From: Idiomarina aquatica
Lineage (GTDB): Bacteria; Pseudomonadota; Gammaproteobacteria; Enterobacterales; Alteromonadaceae
Reading direction: 5' to 3'
Length of the DNA stretch: 64,000 bases
Assembly: GCF_003987185.1 (NCBI RefSeq)
Contig: NZ_PIPS01000002.1
Coordinates: 186,001-250,000 of the forward strand
Part shown: one piece after another, positions 8,582-17,704 of the stretch
How positions within the stretch are numbered: position 1 is the first letter of the stretch
Layout of the letters: each line of letters opens with the position of its first letter
Notes under the pieces: generated by a model
Databases searched by the model: none
What the model was told of the DNA's origin: nothing
What the model saw: only the letters and a program-made list of their open reading frames with translations
Program-made: the position numbers and the translations under genes

Positions 8582-10353
8582 TGGCTTAAAGGTTTGCCGC
8601 GTTGCCGGTATTTTACCTGATACATGGCTTTGTCGGCTTCTTTAAGTAGCTCATTAACCGAACGCGGTAAAGCGGTTTGATGGAAGCCGACGCTGGCTGA
8701 AATGGTTAACGGCTGCGAAACACCGGCCACCATCGGTTGTTGAATTTCGCGGCGAATCTGGTCGATGAAGGCTGAAACTTCGAGGTTATTGACAAAACGG
8801 TCGCTGACGACAAGAAACTCATCACCACCAAAGCGGGCAACTGCATCACCATCAACGGTGCAACCGAGTAGGCGTTCGGCCACAATTTTCAACACCCTGT
8901 CACCGGCGGTATGGCCATATTCGTCATTAATGGGTTTAAATGCATCGAGATCGAGCATGACCAGTGTTAACGGCGTGCCAGATTGCCGACATCGTTGCAT
9001 CGTATCCCGCAATGCCTGATTCAGGCCATTACGATTCAACAAACCGGTTAAGCCGTCATGATGAGCCATTTGCTCCAGTTCGTAAGTTCGTTGGGCGACT
9101 TTTTGCTCAAGTTTTGCTTCGTGCGTTTTTAAGGTGGTCAGTGCTTCTTCCTGAGCCCGCTGTTTTTCGTTTTTCAATTGATTGAATTTCGCGGCGATAG
9201 CAAACGACAGCAGTAACATTTCTATCGCTGAGCCAATTTGCATGCCGTACAAACTGAAAAAATTGGTCGGCACGACACCTAAATTGCGAAGGGCGTGAAC
9301 GAAGGCACCGGTTAATAACAACGTCCAGGCGATGACAAACAGATTTGCGCCGGGAACCTTGCGTATCGCACAGGCGACGCCACAACTCAATAACACCAGC
9401 CCCGCGGTTAAACCGTTGATATCACTGAGCTGTAATGCCGTTTGCGGAGAGGCAATAAAGGCACTCAGCATCCCCAAAAACGACACCGTTAGCGGAATCA
9501 GTGTCACCCGGTACCACCAGCGACTGTGCGTTTTTAGCGCCAGAAACTTGCGCGCAAACAAGGTTGCGGTAAAGCCTGCCGCAGAAAAACTAAACGCCAT
9601 TACGCGGTTAACATCGAGCGTGTCATGATCCCAAAACAACTGCGGGCCTAACCCGTTCATTGCCAGCGTGCCCGCCAGAAAACTACCGACAAACAGCGAA
9701 TAGCGCAAAAAAACCGACTGTTTTAACGCCGTAAACAGCAACAGATTATAAAGGCTTAACGCCAGTAGCATACCGCAGTACAGCGATAGCCAGAACAGTT
9801 CGTTACTGTAGCTGTTGTCGTAATGCGTGGGGGAGTACAAGCGCTGAAAAGCGGTTAAGCTGCCGTTACTTTGGATACGTGTGTAAAGAGTCATTGCGGT
9901 GTTTGCCGGAAAGGCGATCGGAAATGAGGCATGGCGGTTGTTCAATGGCCGTTGTTCTTTCGTGATGTGACTTCCGGAACGAAATTGCTGACGTAATTCA
10001 CCCCGCTCATCAACAACATAAACATCAACGCGATCAAGGTTCGCGTAGTCAAAGGAGAATACCTTTAACAGGCTGTTATCGGTCGTATTCGTGATGACGT
10101 TTTTTAACCAGAGGGTGCCGTCGTAGTAACCTAAATGCAACTGCCCGGGATCCAGCACAGGCTCAAACAACTGCCGTTGCTCAATCGAGCGAAAATCTGT
10201 CTCACCGGTAGGATCGAGGTAACGTTCTGTGTAGAAAATCAGTTTGATGTCATCAGTCTGCCCATCGACATACAGGCTCGGTGATGACGCTAATGTCGCT
10301 GGCGCGAGAAAAGCCAAAAGAATCAGGGTTATGGTCGACAGAAAGTGTGGCAC
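8578..10353 (-). CDS. diguanylate cyclase with 7TMR-DISM sensor
   Basis: A 591-aa membrane-bound c-di-GMP synthase. A signal peptide (MPHFLSTITLILLAFLAPAT) is followed by a periplasmic 7TMR-DISMED2-type beta domain (about 25-180; FEPVLDPGQLHLGYYDGTLWL), seven membrane helices (about 185-390), a short coiled coil (about 390-430) and a GGDEF domain (about 432-591; LTGLLNRNGL, ARFGGDEFLVV, ISASVGFH). The catalytic GGDEF motif is intact, so it should be active. The inhibitory I-site reads VDGD instead of RxxD, so product feedback through that site is probably lost. The ligand of the periplasmic domain is unknown. Confidence 0.9.
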   Translation of the reverse strand: MPHFLSTITLILLAFLAPATLASSPSLYVDGQTDDIKLIFYTERYLDPTGETDFRSIEQRQLFEPVLDPGQLHLGYYDGTLWLKNVITNTTDNSLLKVFSFDYANLDRVDVYVVDERGELRQQFRSGSHITKEQRPLNNRHASFPIAFPANTAMTLYTRIQSNGSLTAFQRLYSPTHYDNSYSNELFWLSLYCGMLLALSLYNLLLFTALKQSVFLRYSLFVGSFLAGTLAMNGLGPQLFWDHDTLDVNRVMAFSFSAAGFTATLFARKFLALKTHSRWWYRVTLIPLTVSFLGMLSAFIASPQTALQLSDINGLTAGLVLLSCGVACAIRKVPGANLFVIAWTLLLTGAFVHALRNLGVVPTNFFSLYGMQIGSAIEMLLLSFAIAAKFNQLKNEKQRAQEEALTTLKTHEAKLEQKVAQRTYELEQMAHHDGLTGLLNRNGLNQALRDTMQRCRQSGTPLTLVMLDLDAFKPINDEYGHTAGDRVLKIVAERLLGCTVDGDAVARFGGDEFLVVSDRFVNNLEVSAFIDQIRREIQQPMVAGVSQPLTISASVGFHQTALPRSVNELLKEADKAMYQVKYRQRGKPLSH

Positions 10354-10435
10354 GCGTCAATTTCGAATTGATTATTGTAGTTATCATCCCATGATAGAAC
10401 AAAACTGCTGATAAAAACATCGCCCTGCGACCAGC

Positions 10436-11617
10436 CTACAAGCTTTCAGCATAATTGACCTTGCGGCTGTGGTTTTTGGTGATAAAGAAAATAATAAGCC
10501 CGCTACCGGCCAGCAAACAGCCGACCCATCCGGTGCCCTGCCACTGCCAGGGTGAGACAATAGCGAGGCCGCCAAGATAAGCACCGATGCCGTTAGCAAT
10601 ATTAAATGCCGCATGATTAAGTGATGCCGCTAAGGTTTGTGCTTCGCCCGCGACATCCATCAGTCGCACTTGTAAGGTCGGTACTAATGCGGCGGTTGAC
10701 CCCAATAAAAATACCATCGGCAAGATGCTGACTAAGTTATCAATACTAAACGGAAACACAAACAGAACCAGTGTGGCCCAGGCCAGTGCACCACCGATCG
10801 CCCATTTCATGTTGACGTCGGTCGCCCAGCCACCGACTAAGCTTCCGATAAAAGAACCCACGCCATAAATCAGCAAGGCGATAGGTATCCAGCCCTGGCT
10901 CACTTGTGTTGCCTCTAACAAGGTTGGCGCCAGATAACTCAGTACCGCGAACATACCGCCAAAACCAATACTGCCGATTGCCAGCGTCAGCAGAACTTGT
11001 TTGTTCTTAAGGGCTGACAGCTCGGTGCGTGTGCGGCTGTGCTGTTGTTGCCGGATAGCTGGTACGGCAATAGCGATTAACAGCACCGCGCTTAACGCGG
11101 TGATGCCGACGCCACGATAAACCCAGCGCCAGTCCAGCATCTGGCCAAACCAAGTGGCAAGCGGATTACCGATTAAGATGGCGAGCGTCAGCCCCATCAT
11201 CACTAAGGTTACCGCTTTGCCTCGCTGGTTCTTACGTACCATCGCCGCCGCCAGTAGACAGACAATGCCGCCATAGGCGCCGTGGGGAAGACCGCTAATA
11301 AAACGTAGCCATTGCAACTGCTGAAAGCTATCGGCCTCGGCACTGGCGATATTGGTTACGGCGTACAGACCCATCAGGGCGAGTAGCAGAGACTTTTTGT
11401 TGGCGCGGGCAAATACGATGGTAATGAGCGGCGCACCAATGACGACGCCGAGCGCATACAGGCTGATTAAGTGGCCGGTTTGTTGAGAACTGGTACCAAA
11501 TTCAGAGCCAACATTGGGTAACAGCCCCATCATGACAAATTCGCCGATACCGATTGCGAAGGTACCAATAGCCATGGCGAAGATCGCGACAGCCACTTGC
11601 AGTTTGGAGTAAGACAT
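10436..11617 (-). CDS. MFS transporter, DHA1/arabinose-efflux-permease type
   Basis: A 393-aa major facilitator with 12 predicted membrane helices. The N-terminal part (AIGTFAIGIGEFVMMGLLP) is the family signature of AraJ/YdhP-like DHA1 exporters, and SGLPHGAYGG and the loop motif RKNQRGKAV are also typical. The substrate cannot be predicted; relatives export sugars, purines or drugs. It lies 82 nt downstream of the start side of the diguanylate cyclase and is divergent from the M14 peptidase gene. Confidence 0.85.
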   Translation of the reverse strand: MSYSKLQVAVAIFAMAIGTFAIGIGEFVMMGLLPNVGSEFGTSSQQTGHLISLYALGVVIGAPLITIVFARANKKSLLLALMGLYAVTNIASAEADSFQQLQWLRFISGLPHGAYGGIVCLLAAAMVRKNQRGKAVTLVMMGLTLAILIGNPLATWFGQMLDWRWVYRGVGITALSAVLLIAIAVPAIRQQQHSRTRTELSALKNKQVLLTLAIGSIGFGGMFAVLSYLAPTLLEATQVSQGWIPIALLIYGVGSFIGSLVGGWATDVNMKWAIGGALAWATLVLFVFPFSIDNLVSILPMVFLLGSTAALVPTLQVRLMDVAGEAQTLAASLNHAAFNIANGIGAYLGGLAIVSPWQWQGTGWVGCLLAGSGLIIFFITKNHSRKVNYAESL

Positions 11618-11751
11618 GGTGATAAACGTTTTAGCTTAAAACAGAAGGCAATGGCCTCAGATGGTAACCCAGACCACCAATTATCGCTATCTTAAAACGT
11701 AATTATGTTAGGCTGTTGATCAGGTTTAGTGACCGATCACATAGGATGTTT

Positions 11752-12666
11752 ATGACTGAACAAACAACAATTTACCCAATTGGAACCCCTGGTAAACCTT
11801 GGGGTGAGGCAGAAAAATCGCAGTGGCTGGCTGCGCAGACCAAAAAACGTTCTTATCAGCAACAGGTAGTGGCTAAACTTGAAGCGATGAATGACCGCTT
11901 CAACATTGAGCAGTACGGCGAATTGAATTATACGGCCGGCGACTACCCCTTGTACGTCGTGCGGAATAAAAACTGGAACCCGGAAAATCCGACCATTCTG
12001 GTGACCGGCGGCGTTCATGGTTATGAAACCAGTGGTGTCCAGGGCGCTTTATTGTTTATCGATGCAGAGCTGGAACATTATACGGACGATTTTAATTTCG
12101 TGGTGTTCCCGTGCTTGAGTCCCTGGGGCTATGAAACCATCAACCGCTGGAACCCTGACGCTGTCGATCCAAACCGTTCGTTTGTTGCTGACAGTCCGGC
12201 GCAGGAATGTGCGCTGGTGATGGATTATCTGAGTGATTTGGGGGTTGATTTCCTCGCACATGTCGACTTGCATGAAACGACTGACTCGGATAACTCAGAG
12301 TTCCGCCCGGCAAAAGCAGCGCGTGACGGCGAGGTAAATACCAACTGGAATATTCCGGATGGCTTTTATCTGGTGGGTAACTCGGAAAACCTGCAAATCG
12401 ATTTTCATGCAGCGATCTTGGCCGAAGTGGAAAAGGTCACACACATTGCTGCGGCTGACGAGCACAATCAACTGATTGGAGCGCCGGTCGATCGCGAAGG
12501 ACTGATCAGCTTTCCGGTCAAACAGTTGGGGCTGTGCATCAGCCTCACCAATGCCATGTACGCGACCACTACGGAAGTCTATCCGGACAGTCCACGGGCT
12601 ACACCGGAAGAATGTAATCGGGCGCAGGTTGCTGCCGTGATTGGTTGTATAAAATTTTTACAGTAA
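11752..12666 (+). CDS. M14-family zinc metallocarboxypeptidase
   Basis: A 304-aa protein with the M14 zinc-ligand arrangement: HGYE within TGGVHGYETSG supplies the His and Glu of HxxE, and the later His is in FLAHVDLHETTD. SPWGYETINRWNPDAVDPNR is the conserved Asn-Arg substrate-carboxylate segment. There is no signal peptide, so it is probably cytosolic. M14 members of this type trim C-terminal residues or act on small acyl-amino acids. I chose ATG 11752 because AGGA lies 8-11 nt upstream and the extension before it looks random. Confidence 0.85.
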   Translation: MTEQTTIYPIGTPGKPWGEAEKSQWLAAQTKKRSYQQQVVAKLEAMNDRFNIEQYGELNYTAGDYPLYVVRNKNWNPENPTILVTGGVHGYETSGVQGALLFIDAELEHYTDDFNFVVFPCLSPWGYETINRWNPDAVDPNRSFVADSPAQECALVMDYLSDLGVDFLAHVDLHETTDSDNSEFRPAKAARDGEVNTNWNIPDGFYLVGNSENLQIDFHAAILAEVEKVTHIAAADEHNQLIGAPVDREGLISFPVKQLGLCISLTNAMYATTTEVYPDSPRATPEECNRAQVAAVIGCIKFLQ

Positions 12667-12770
12667 GTCTAGGTAAACAAAAACAACGGTGCTAATTTAA
12701 CACATACGAGTTATGTCCAAAATCAGTACCGTTGCGGTTGCGACGAGTATTTAGGTCAAAAGGAGTCGCA

Positions 12771-14129
12771 ATGAAGATTATCTTTTTAGGCGGAACCGAA
12801 ACCGTGACCGGCTCGAAATTTCTGGTTGAAACGGAGCGAACCCGGTTGCTTGTCGATTGTGGTTTGTTTCAGGGCTATAAGTGGCTGCGTAAGCGCAACT
12901 GGCAACCCATACCTATGGGCATTAATAAGGTCGATGCGGTGGTGTTAACGCACGCTCACCTCGATCATTCCGGCTTTATTCCCGTGTTGTTCAAAGAAGG
13001 CTACCGGGGCCCTGTCTATGCGCATCAAGCGACCACTGAGTTATGCCATATCATGTTTGCTGACAGTGGCCGAATTCAGGAAGAAGACGCAAAATACCTC
13101 GGCCGCCATGGCCTCAGTAAACACGAAAACCCACAGCCGCTTTACGATGAAAACACCGGCAAAGCCAGTATGAGACTGTTTGAGAGCGTGGCGTTTCGGC
13201 AACCGTTCCAGGTCGGCGATATTCAGGTGATGTTGCAGCCTGCCGGGCATATTCTCGGTGCAGCCTCTGTGATCATCGAGGCGGAGGGCAAAAAAGTGGC
13301 TTTTTCCGGTGATATCGGTCGTCCGGAGGACATCATGATGTACCCGCCGGAACCTTTGCCGGAGGTAGATTTATTGCTGTTGGAGTCAACTTACGGTGAC
13401 CGTCGGCATGAAAAAACCGAGCGGGCTGAGGAACAGCTCGCCGAGGTGGTTAATGAATGCTCCGCCGGCGGCGGGGTGGTGATGATCCCGGCATTCTCAG
13501 TTGGGCGTGCACAGCTAATGCAACATCTGCTGGTTAAACTGATGGACGAGGGACGCATACCCAGGCAACCCATATTTCTCGATTCGCCCATGGCCATCAA
13601 CGTCTCGGAAATCTATCGTCGTCACCATAAATTACACCGGCTAACTGACCATGACTGTCAACGAGCGTTTGACACCGTGATATATACCCGCAGTGTGGAT
13701 GAGTCGAAAGCCATTGCATCGCAAAGCGGGCCGCATATTATTATTGCCGGCAGCGGTATGGCAACCGGCGGCCGTATTCTGCACCACTTTAAACGCTGGT
13801 TGGGGGATCACCGAGCGACGGTACTGTTCAGTGGCCATCAGGCCGGCGGAACACGGGGCGCGAAAATGCTGCAGGGCGTCGAGTCGATCAAGTTGCACGG
13901 AGAGTGGCTACCGGTGAAAGCGCGGGTGCGCTCGTTAGACGGTCTTTCCGGGCATGCCGATTATGTGGAGTTAACCTCCTGGCTGCAGGCTTCCAAGCTA
14001 CGTCCCAAAACCCCCATTCAATTGATTCATGGCGAACCGGATGCGATGGAAAGCTTTCGCGATCACTTGCACCAGCAAACTCAGTTTGATGTGGATATTG
14101 CTGATTACCAGGGCGTTTATCATCTTTAG
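12771..14129 (+). CDS. beta-CASP metallo-beta-lactamase RNase/RNA-processing exonuclease
   Basis: A 452-aa cytoplasmic metallo-beta-lactamase-fold hydrolase with a beta-CASP insert. Zinc ligands are visible in LTHAHLDHSG (about residue 55-64), AGHILGAAS, FSGDIGRP and the C-terminal SGHADYVEL. The RNA-specificity domain region (PKTPIQLIHGEPDAMESF) is at the end. Relatives act as RNA exo/endonucleases of the CPSF-73 type. The start is ATG 12771 with an AAAGGAG ribosome site. A perfect hairpin follows at 14142-14169. Confidence 0.88.
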   Translation: MKIIFLGGTETVTGSKFLVETERTRLLVDCGLFQGYKWLRKRNWQPIPMGINKVDAVVLTHAHLDHSGFIPVLFKEGYRGPVYAHQATTELCHIMFADSGRIQEEDAKYLGRHGLSKHENPQPLYDENTGKASMRLFESVAFRQPFQVGDIQVMLQPAGHILGAASVIIEAEGKKVAFSGDIGRPEDIMMYPPEPLPEVDLLLLESTYGDRRHEKTERAEEQLAEVVNECSAGGGVVMIPAFSVGRAQLMQHLLVKLMDEGRIPRQPIFLDSPMAINVSEIYRRHHKLHRLTDHDCQRAFDTVIYTRSVDESKAIASQSGPHIIIAGSGMATGGRILHHFKRWLGDHRATVLFSGHQAGGTRGAKMLQGVESIKLHGEWLPVKARVRSLDGLSGHADYVELTSWLQASKLRPKTPIQLIHGEPDAMESFRDHLHQQTQFDVDIADYQGVYHL

Positions 14130-14141
14130 TATTATTGTCGC

Positions 14142-14169
14142 TTATCGCTGACAGTTTTGTCAGCGATAA
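14142..14169. other. perfect 12-bp inverted repeat (hairpin)
   Basis: TTATCGCTGACA and TGTCAGCGATAA pair perfectly around a GTTT loop, 13 nt after the stop of the beta-CASP nuclease gene. There is no run of T after either arm, so it is not a textbook intrinsic terminator. It may stop transcription with help, protect the mRNA 3' end, or be a protein-binding site for the outer-membrane gene at 14237. Confidence 0.6.
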
Positions 14170-14236
14170 TCTCTGGCTTCTCGTTCATGAGTTGCTAATC
14201 TATCCACACATTTTCAACCTTAAGGAATGAGGTATT

Positions 14237-14782
14237 ATGAAAAAAGCTCTGTCATTGTGTTCACTACTTCTGCTCTCAACTACCGCAAGCGCACAACAAA
14301 GCATGTCCTGGGATGATTATTACCTCGGTATGCAGGTTAGTCAGTTCAATATTGACTCTGGTCCTGACTTTTCGACCGCGAAGCCGGTTGGGTTGACGCT
14401 CACGGTAGGAGAACAGGTGCATCCAAATTTTGCGGTTGAAGCTCGACTGGGTTTTGGCGTCGCCGACGATACCATTCGCTATCAGCCCAACGACACGACC
14501 ACAGCCGAAACCGATATCGAGCTGGATTACGCGGTGAGTATTCTGGCAAAACCACAGGCGCGTGTGAGCGACTCGGTTTCCGTTTATGCACTGGCGGGCT
14601 GGTCTCGCAGTGAACTGAGTACGGCGGGTGGTTCTGGCGCCGACAGCGGTCTCAGTTATGGTGCCGGGTTTGCATTGCAGCCGGCACCACAGCTGGATGT
14701 TTATCTGGATTGGCTAAGGCTAATGGATGAAGAGGGGGTGGCACTGTCATCCATTAACCTGGGGTTCACCTATCGTTTTTAA
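14237..14782 (+). CDS. outer membrane beta-barrel protein (small OmpA-like barrel)
   Basis: A 181-aa secreted protein. The signal peptide ends at TTASAQQ (residues 1-20). The mature part has alternating strands typical of an 8-strand barrel: YYLGMQVSQFNI, VGLTLTVGEQ, FAVEARLGFG, LDYAVSILAKPQ, VSVYALAGWSRS, LSYGAGFALQ, LDVYLDWLRL, and the terminal strand INLGFTYRF ending in Phe, the usual signal for barrel assembly. Role unknown. It ends 6 nt before the convergent Tsx-like gene. Confidence 0.82.
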   Translation: MKKALSLCSLLLLSTTASAQQSMSWDDYYLGMQVSQFNIDSGPDFSTAKPVGLTLTVGEQVHPNFAVEARLGFGVADDTIRYQPNDTTTAETDIELDYAVSILAKPQARVSDSVSVYALAGWSRSELSTAGGSGADSGLSYGAGFALQPAPQLDVYLDWLRLMDEEGVALSSINLGFTYRF

Positions 14783-14788
14783 GGGGGA

Positions 14789-15502
14789 TTAAAAATGCCA
14801 TTTGAGCAATAGGTTCGGGTTGTGTTCATGCACTCCGTCAATGTAGAACTTATTGCGCCAATAAACATACTCAACGCCCACGTACAGTGGGCTTTTTAGT
14901 TCTAAATAGGGGGCAAGGTCCAACTTCAGTTGCGAGGTGAAATTAAGGTTGGCAGGGCCGACACCTGCTATTCCGGACGCGTAATCGATAAAGCCATCGT
15001 ACAGCCATTGTGTTCCGGCAAGCTGAAACGATGTTGCCCAAGTTGCAGTCAGTTGATAATTGTTTGGCAGATTATCGTTGTTGCGGCGGTAAGCATCCAA
15101 TTCGAGGTAGTCAAAGCCCGGTGCGTTAAATGCGACCCCCAAACCGTAGAGATAATGGGTAAAGCCATCACCAACTTCTGCGGTTGTGGTAACACTGTAA
15201 TTGGCAATCCAGGAGTCGCTGAATTCCGCTAAATAAAATTCCGGAGATACTTCGATATAGGTTTCGGTATCGCCGTTACTCGACTCTAACCGATCGGCAA
15301 AACTGAATAATTTGCCCCAGCTGTAACCGGAAACATATTCGAGGGTCACGACTTGTCGGTCAGTGTCTCCCACCTCGTATTGATTACCATTGAGATAAGT
15401 CAAACTTGTGTCTGACCAATATTGCTCTGCCGACGACGACGCGGTAAAGAGAAGGGTAGAAAGGCTAAGGAACAAGCCTGGATAGTTTGAATGATTCAAC
15501 AT
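14789..15502 (-). CDS. Tsx/OmpK-like outer membrane channel
   Basis: A 237-aa outer-membrane barrel. The signal peptide is about residues 1-25 (LFLSLSTLLFTASSSA). Strands YWSDTSLTYLNGNQYEV, VTLEYVSGYSWGKLFSFAD, and ETYIEVSPEFYL match the Tsx-like family, whose members pass nucleosides or serve as phage and colicin receptors. The last residues are NLLLKWHF, ending in Phe. The ATG at 15502 is preferred because it begins a plausible signal peptide. Whether it passes nucleosides is open; the window also holds nucleoside uptake genes at 25.1-27.0 kb, but not nearby. Confidence 0.75.
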   Translation of the reverse strand: MLNHSNYPGLFLSLSTLLFTASSSAEQYWSDTSLTYLNGNQYEVGDTDRQVVTLEYVSGYSWGKLFSFADRLESSNGDTETYIEVSPEFYLAEFSDSWIANYSVTTTAEVGDGFTHYLYGLGVAFNAPGFDYLELDAYRRNNDNLPNNYQLTATWATSFQLAGTQWLYDGFIDYASGIAGVGPANLNFTSQLKLDLAPYLELKSPLYVGVEYVYWRNKFYIDGVHEHNPNLLLKWHF

Positions 15503-15613
15503 AAAAAGCTGGCCGTGTGAGTAAAAAAGCGACATTATATTTATCCTTGGCGATTAATCCAGTCGTGGCTGTATTTACGTACAAGGTTTGCTTTTTTGTC
15601 ATAGAGGTAAAGC

Positions 15614-17098
15614 ATGCCGACCTTCCCATGGATTCTTTCCGCTCACCGCGTCTTTACCGGTGTCTTATTTGTGCAAGTGGTTATTACGCTGCTGATCAGT
15701 TTTTATACCGGCGAGTGGCTGATACCTGTTGCGTTATCGCTGTTTATTGCCGGCTTACCGCTGGCGCTAATTTTGCTGGCGCCGGCTAACCCGTTAACAC
15801 GTCATACCGTAGCGGCGGCGACGCAATTGTTGACGGCTTTGCACATTGATCAAACCATGGGGCTGGTTGAACTGCACTTTGAGATCTTCGCGGTGTTGGC
15901 TGTTCTCGTTTATTACCGTGACTGGAAAGTGATTGTTACCAGCGTCTTGGTTGTTGCCGTTCATCACGTGTTGTTCTTCTTCCTGCAATTGAACGACGCT
16001 GGTGTGTACATCTTTGCGGCGGATTATGTGAATTTCGGCATTTTAACCATTCACGCCAGTTTCGCCGTTGCTGAAGGTGCCATTTTGGCTTTTATCGCGC
16101 ACCGTACGTTTATCGAAGCACAGACGGCGTTGCGAATTAACTCGGCGATCGAAGATATTGTCGGTAACGATAAAGGCATCAATCTGGCGGTTTCATTGGA
16201 TGCGGATAATGAACAAATACAACGGTTTAATCAGCTGATTGAAGCGATGCGAACCAGTGTTGCTGAAACGGAGTTGCTGGTGGACAGTGTTGAACAGCAA
16301 TCTGAGGAGCTGGCTGGTAATACTCAGGCGTTGACCAGCAGACGACAGCAGTCGGCAACGGAGTTGTCGCGTATCGTCCATGGGATAGAGCAGATGGTCG
16401 GCACGGTGAACGCTATCAGCGATGAGTCTCAACGTGCTCGTGAGGCGGCAAATACTGCACTGAGCGACACCAGTAACGCTGCCGACTACACGGTACAGGT
16501 CAATGGTGCCATTCTGTCGGTAAAAGAAACCGTCGCCGAAGCGTTGGAACATATTAAATCACTGGAGCAGAAAAGCAGCCGTATCAGTACCGTGGTGGCA
16601 GCGATTAACGATATTACCAAGCAGACCAACCTACTTGCCTTGAATGCGGCCATCGAAGCAGCGCGGGCGGGGGAGCAGGGGCGTGGTTTTGCGGTTGTGG
16701 CAGACGAAGTAAGGAGTCTGGCATCAACGACAGAACGAAATGCGGCTGAGATAAGCGATATTTCCCAGCAGATTATCGATGAGGTTACCCAGTCGGTGAC
16801 GATTGTAGAACAAGCGACGCAGGTTATTGACGATGGCTCTAAAATGTCGGTTGAGCTGAAGCAAATGATCGAGTCAGTGGCAACCAAAGTTCGTACCATG
16901 GCGGAAACCATCGAGCAAGTTGCCTTTGCTACCGAGCAACAGTCGAATGCTACTGCTGATATGTCTTCGTCCGCGAAGGATTTAAAAGCGGTGTCTGAAC
17001 AAGAGTATGAGTTCGTCAAAAACAATGACGAAAAAACTCGGCAACTGGCTGAGGACGCTGAACGGTTACGGCATCAAATTGAAAAGTTTGCGGTCTAA
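15614..17098 (+). CDS. methyl-accepting chemotaxis protein with six-helix membrane sensor
   Basis: A 494-aa chemoreceptor. There is no periplasmic ligand domain; residues about 10-180 form six hydrophobic helices with conserved-looking His residues in membrane segments ([27 protein letters not shown]). The cytoplasmic signalling domain follows (about 210-490) with the hairpin tip [20 protein letters not shown] and [17 protein letters not shown]. It should form dimers that control CheA. The in-membrane sensor may detect a small or lipophilic ligand or energy state; that is inference. The 3' end overlaps the DUF6436 gene. Confidence 0.9.
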   Translation: MPTFPWILSAHRVFTGVLFVQVVITLLISFYTGEWLIPVALSLFIAGLPLALILLAPANPLTRHTVAAATQLLTALHIDQTMGLVELHFEIFAVLAVLVYYRDWKVIVTSVLVVAVHHVLFFFLQLNDAGVYIFAADYVNFGILTIHASFAVAEGAILAFIAHRTFIEAQTALRINSAIEDIVGNDKGINLAVSLDADNEQIQRFNQLIEAMRTSVAETELLVDSVEQQSEELAGNTQALTSRRQQSATELSRIVHGIEQMVGTVNAISDESQRAREAANTALSDTSNAADYTVQVNGAILSVKETVAEALEHIKSLEQKSSRISTVVAAINDITKQTNLLALNAAIEAARAGEQGRGFAVVADEVRSLASTTERNAAEISDISQQIIDEVTQSVTIVEQATQVIDDGSKMSVELKQMIESVATKVRTMAETIEQVAFATEQQSNATADMSSSAKDLKAVSEQEYEFVKNNDEKTRQLAEDAERLRHQIEKFAV

Positions 17099-17642
17099 AA
17101 GCGGGCGTCAACGGCTGCTCTGGGGCATCGTGATCCTTTGGTTTGCGAGCGTACTGGTGGCGTTATTTTGGTTGCTGGATGCCCGCCTGAGTTGGTTCGA
17201 TAATCAAGGCCGGCTGCAGCAACAAGTATCCCACGGTGAGGTTGAAGAGCGACTAAAGCCGCTGTTAGAACGCACGGTTGGTGACCTGTCTGCCGTCGTC
17301 GTGCATGTGTTCTCTGAAGATTGCCCGTGCAACTGGCGAACGCGCTCGCATCAACAATTGATTCAACGCAGAGTAACTGAGCGGGCAGGTCGCAATGTTG
17401 AACTTGATATTGATCAGCATGAGGCGTTAAAGGCCTATATCCCATCGACACCGGCGGTCATAATTTTTGATGACAACGAGCAGCTGATCTATTTGGGCCC
17501 TTATGCAGACGGTGCCTTTTGTAATACGGAGAGCAGTTTCGTCGAGGCGTTATTGCCGCAGCTGTCGGCCGGGACCGCAGCACCAAAGGGCGGTTGGATA
17601 AATACGGTTGCAAAAGGTTGTTATTGTGCTGTCGCAATTTAA
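17025..17642 (+). CDS. DUF6436-like membrane-anchored thioredoxin-fold protein
   Basis: A protein of about 205 aa with a basic N-terminus, one membrane helix ([20 protein letters not shown]) and a periplasmic domain containing [14 protein letters not shown], with a CPC motif at the place of a thioredoxin CxxC, and [19 protein letters not shown]. The last residues are KGCYCAVAI. This resembles DUF6436 proteins, of unknown role. The start is uncertain: ATG 17025 lies inside the chemoreceptor gene and lacks a good ribosome site; TTG codons near 17082 are alternatives that would still keep the membrane helix. Confidence 0.6.
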   Translation: MTKKLGNWLRTLNGYGIKLKSLRSKSGRQRLLWGIVILWFASVLVALFWLLDARLSWFDNQGRLQQQVSHGEVEERLKPLLERTVGDLSAVVVHVFSEDCPCNWRTRSHQQLIQRRVTERAGRNVELDIDQHEALKAYIPSTPAVIIFDDNEQLIYLGPYADGAFCNTESSFVEALLPQLSAGTAAPKGGWINTVAKGCYCAVAI

Positions 17643-17704
17643 CGATGGTCAGGTTACAGTATGGATAATAACAAAAATAACAAATCAACTTGAGGGATCG
17701 ATGA

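Noticed and set aside
10384-10614. Small minus-strand frame after the MFS gene
   Set aside because: It overlaps the MFS gene end in another frame and has no supporting features.
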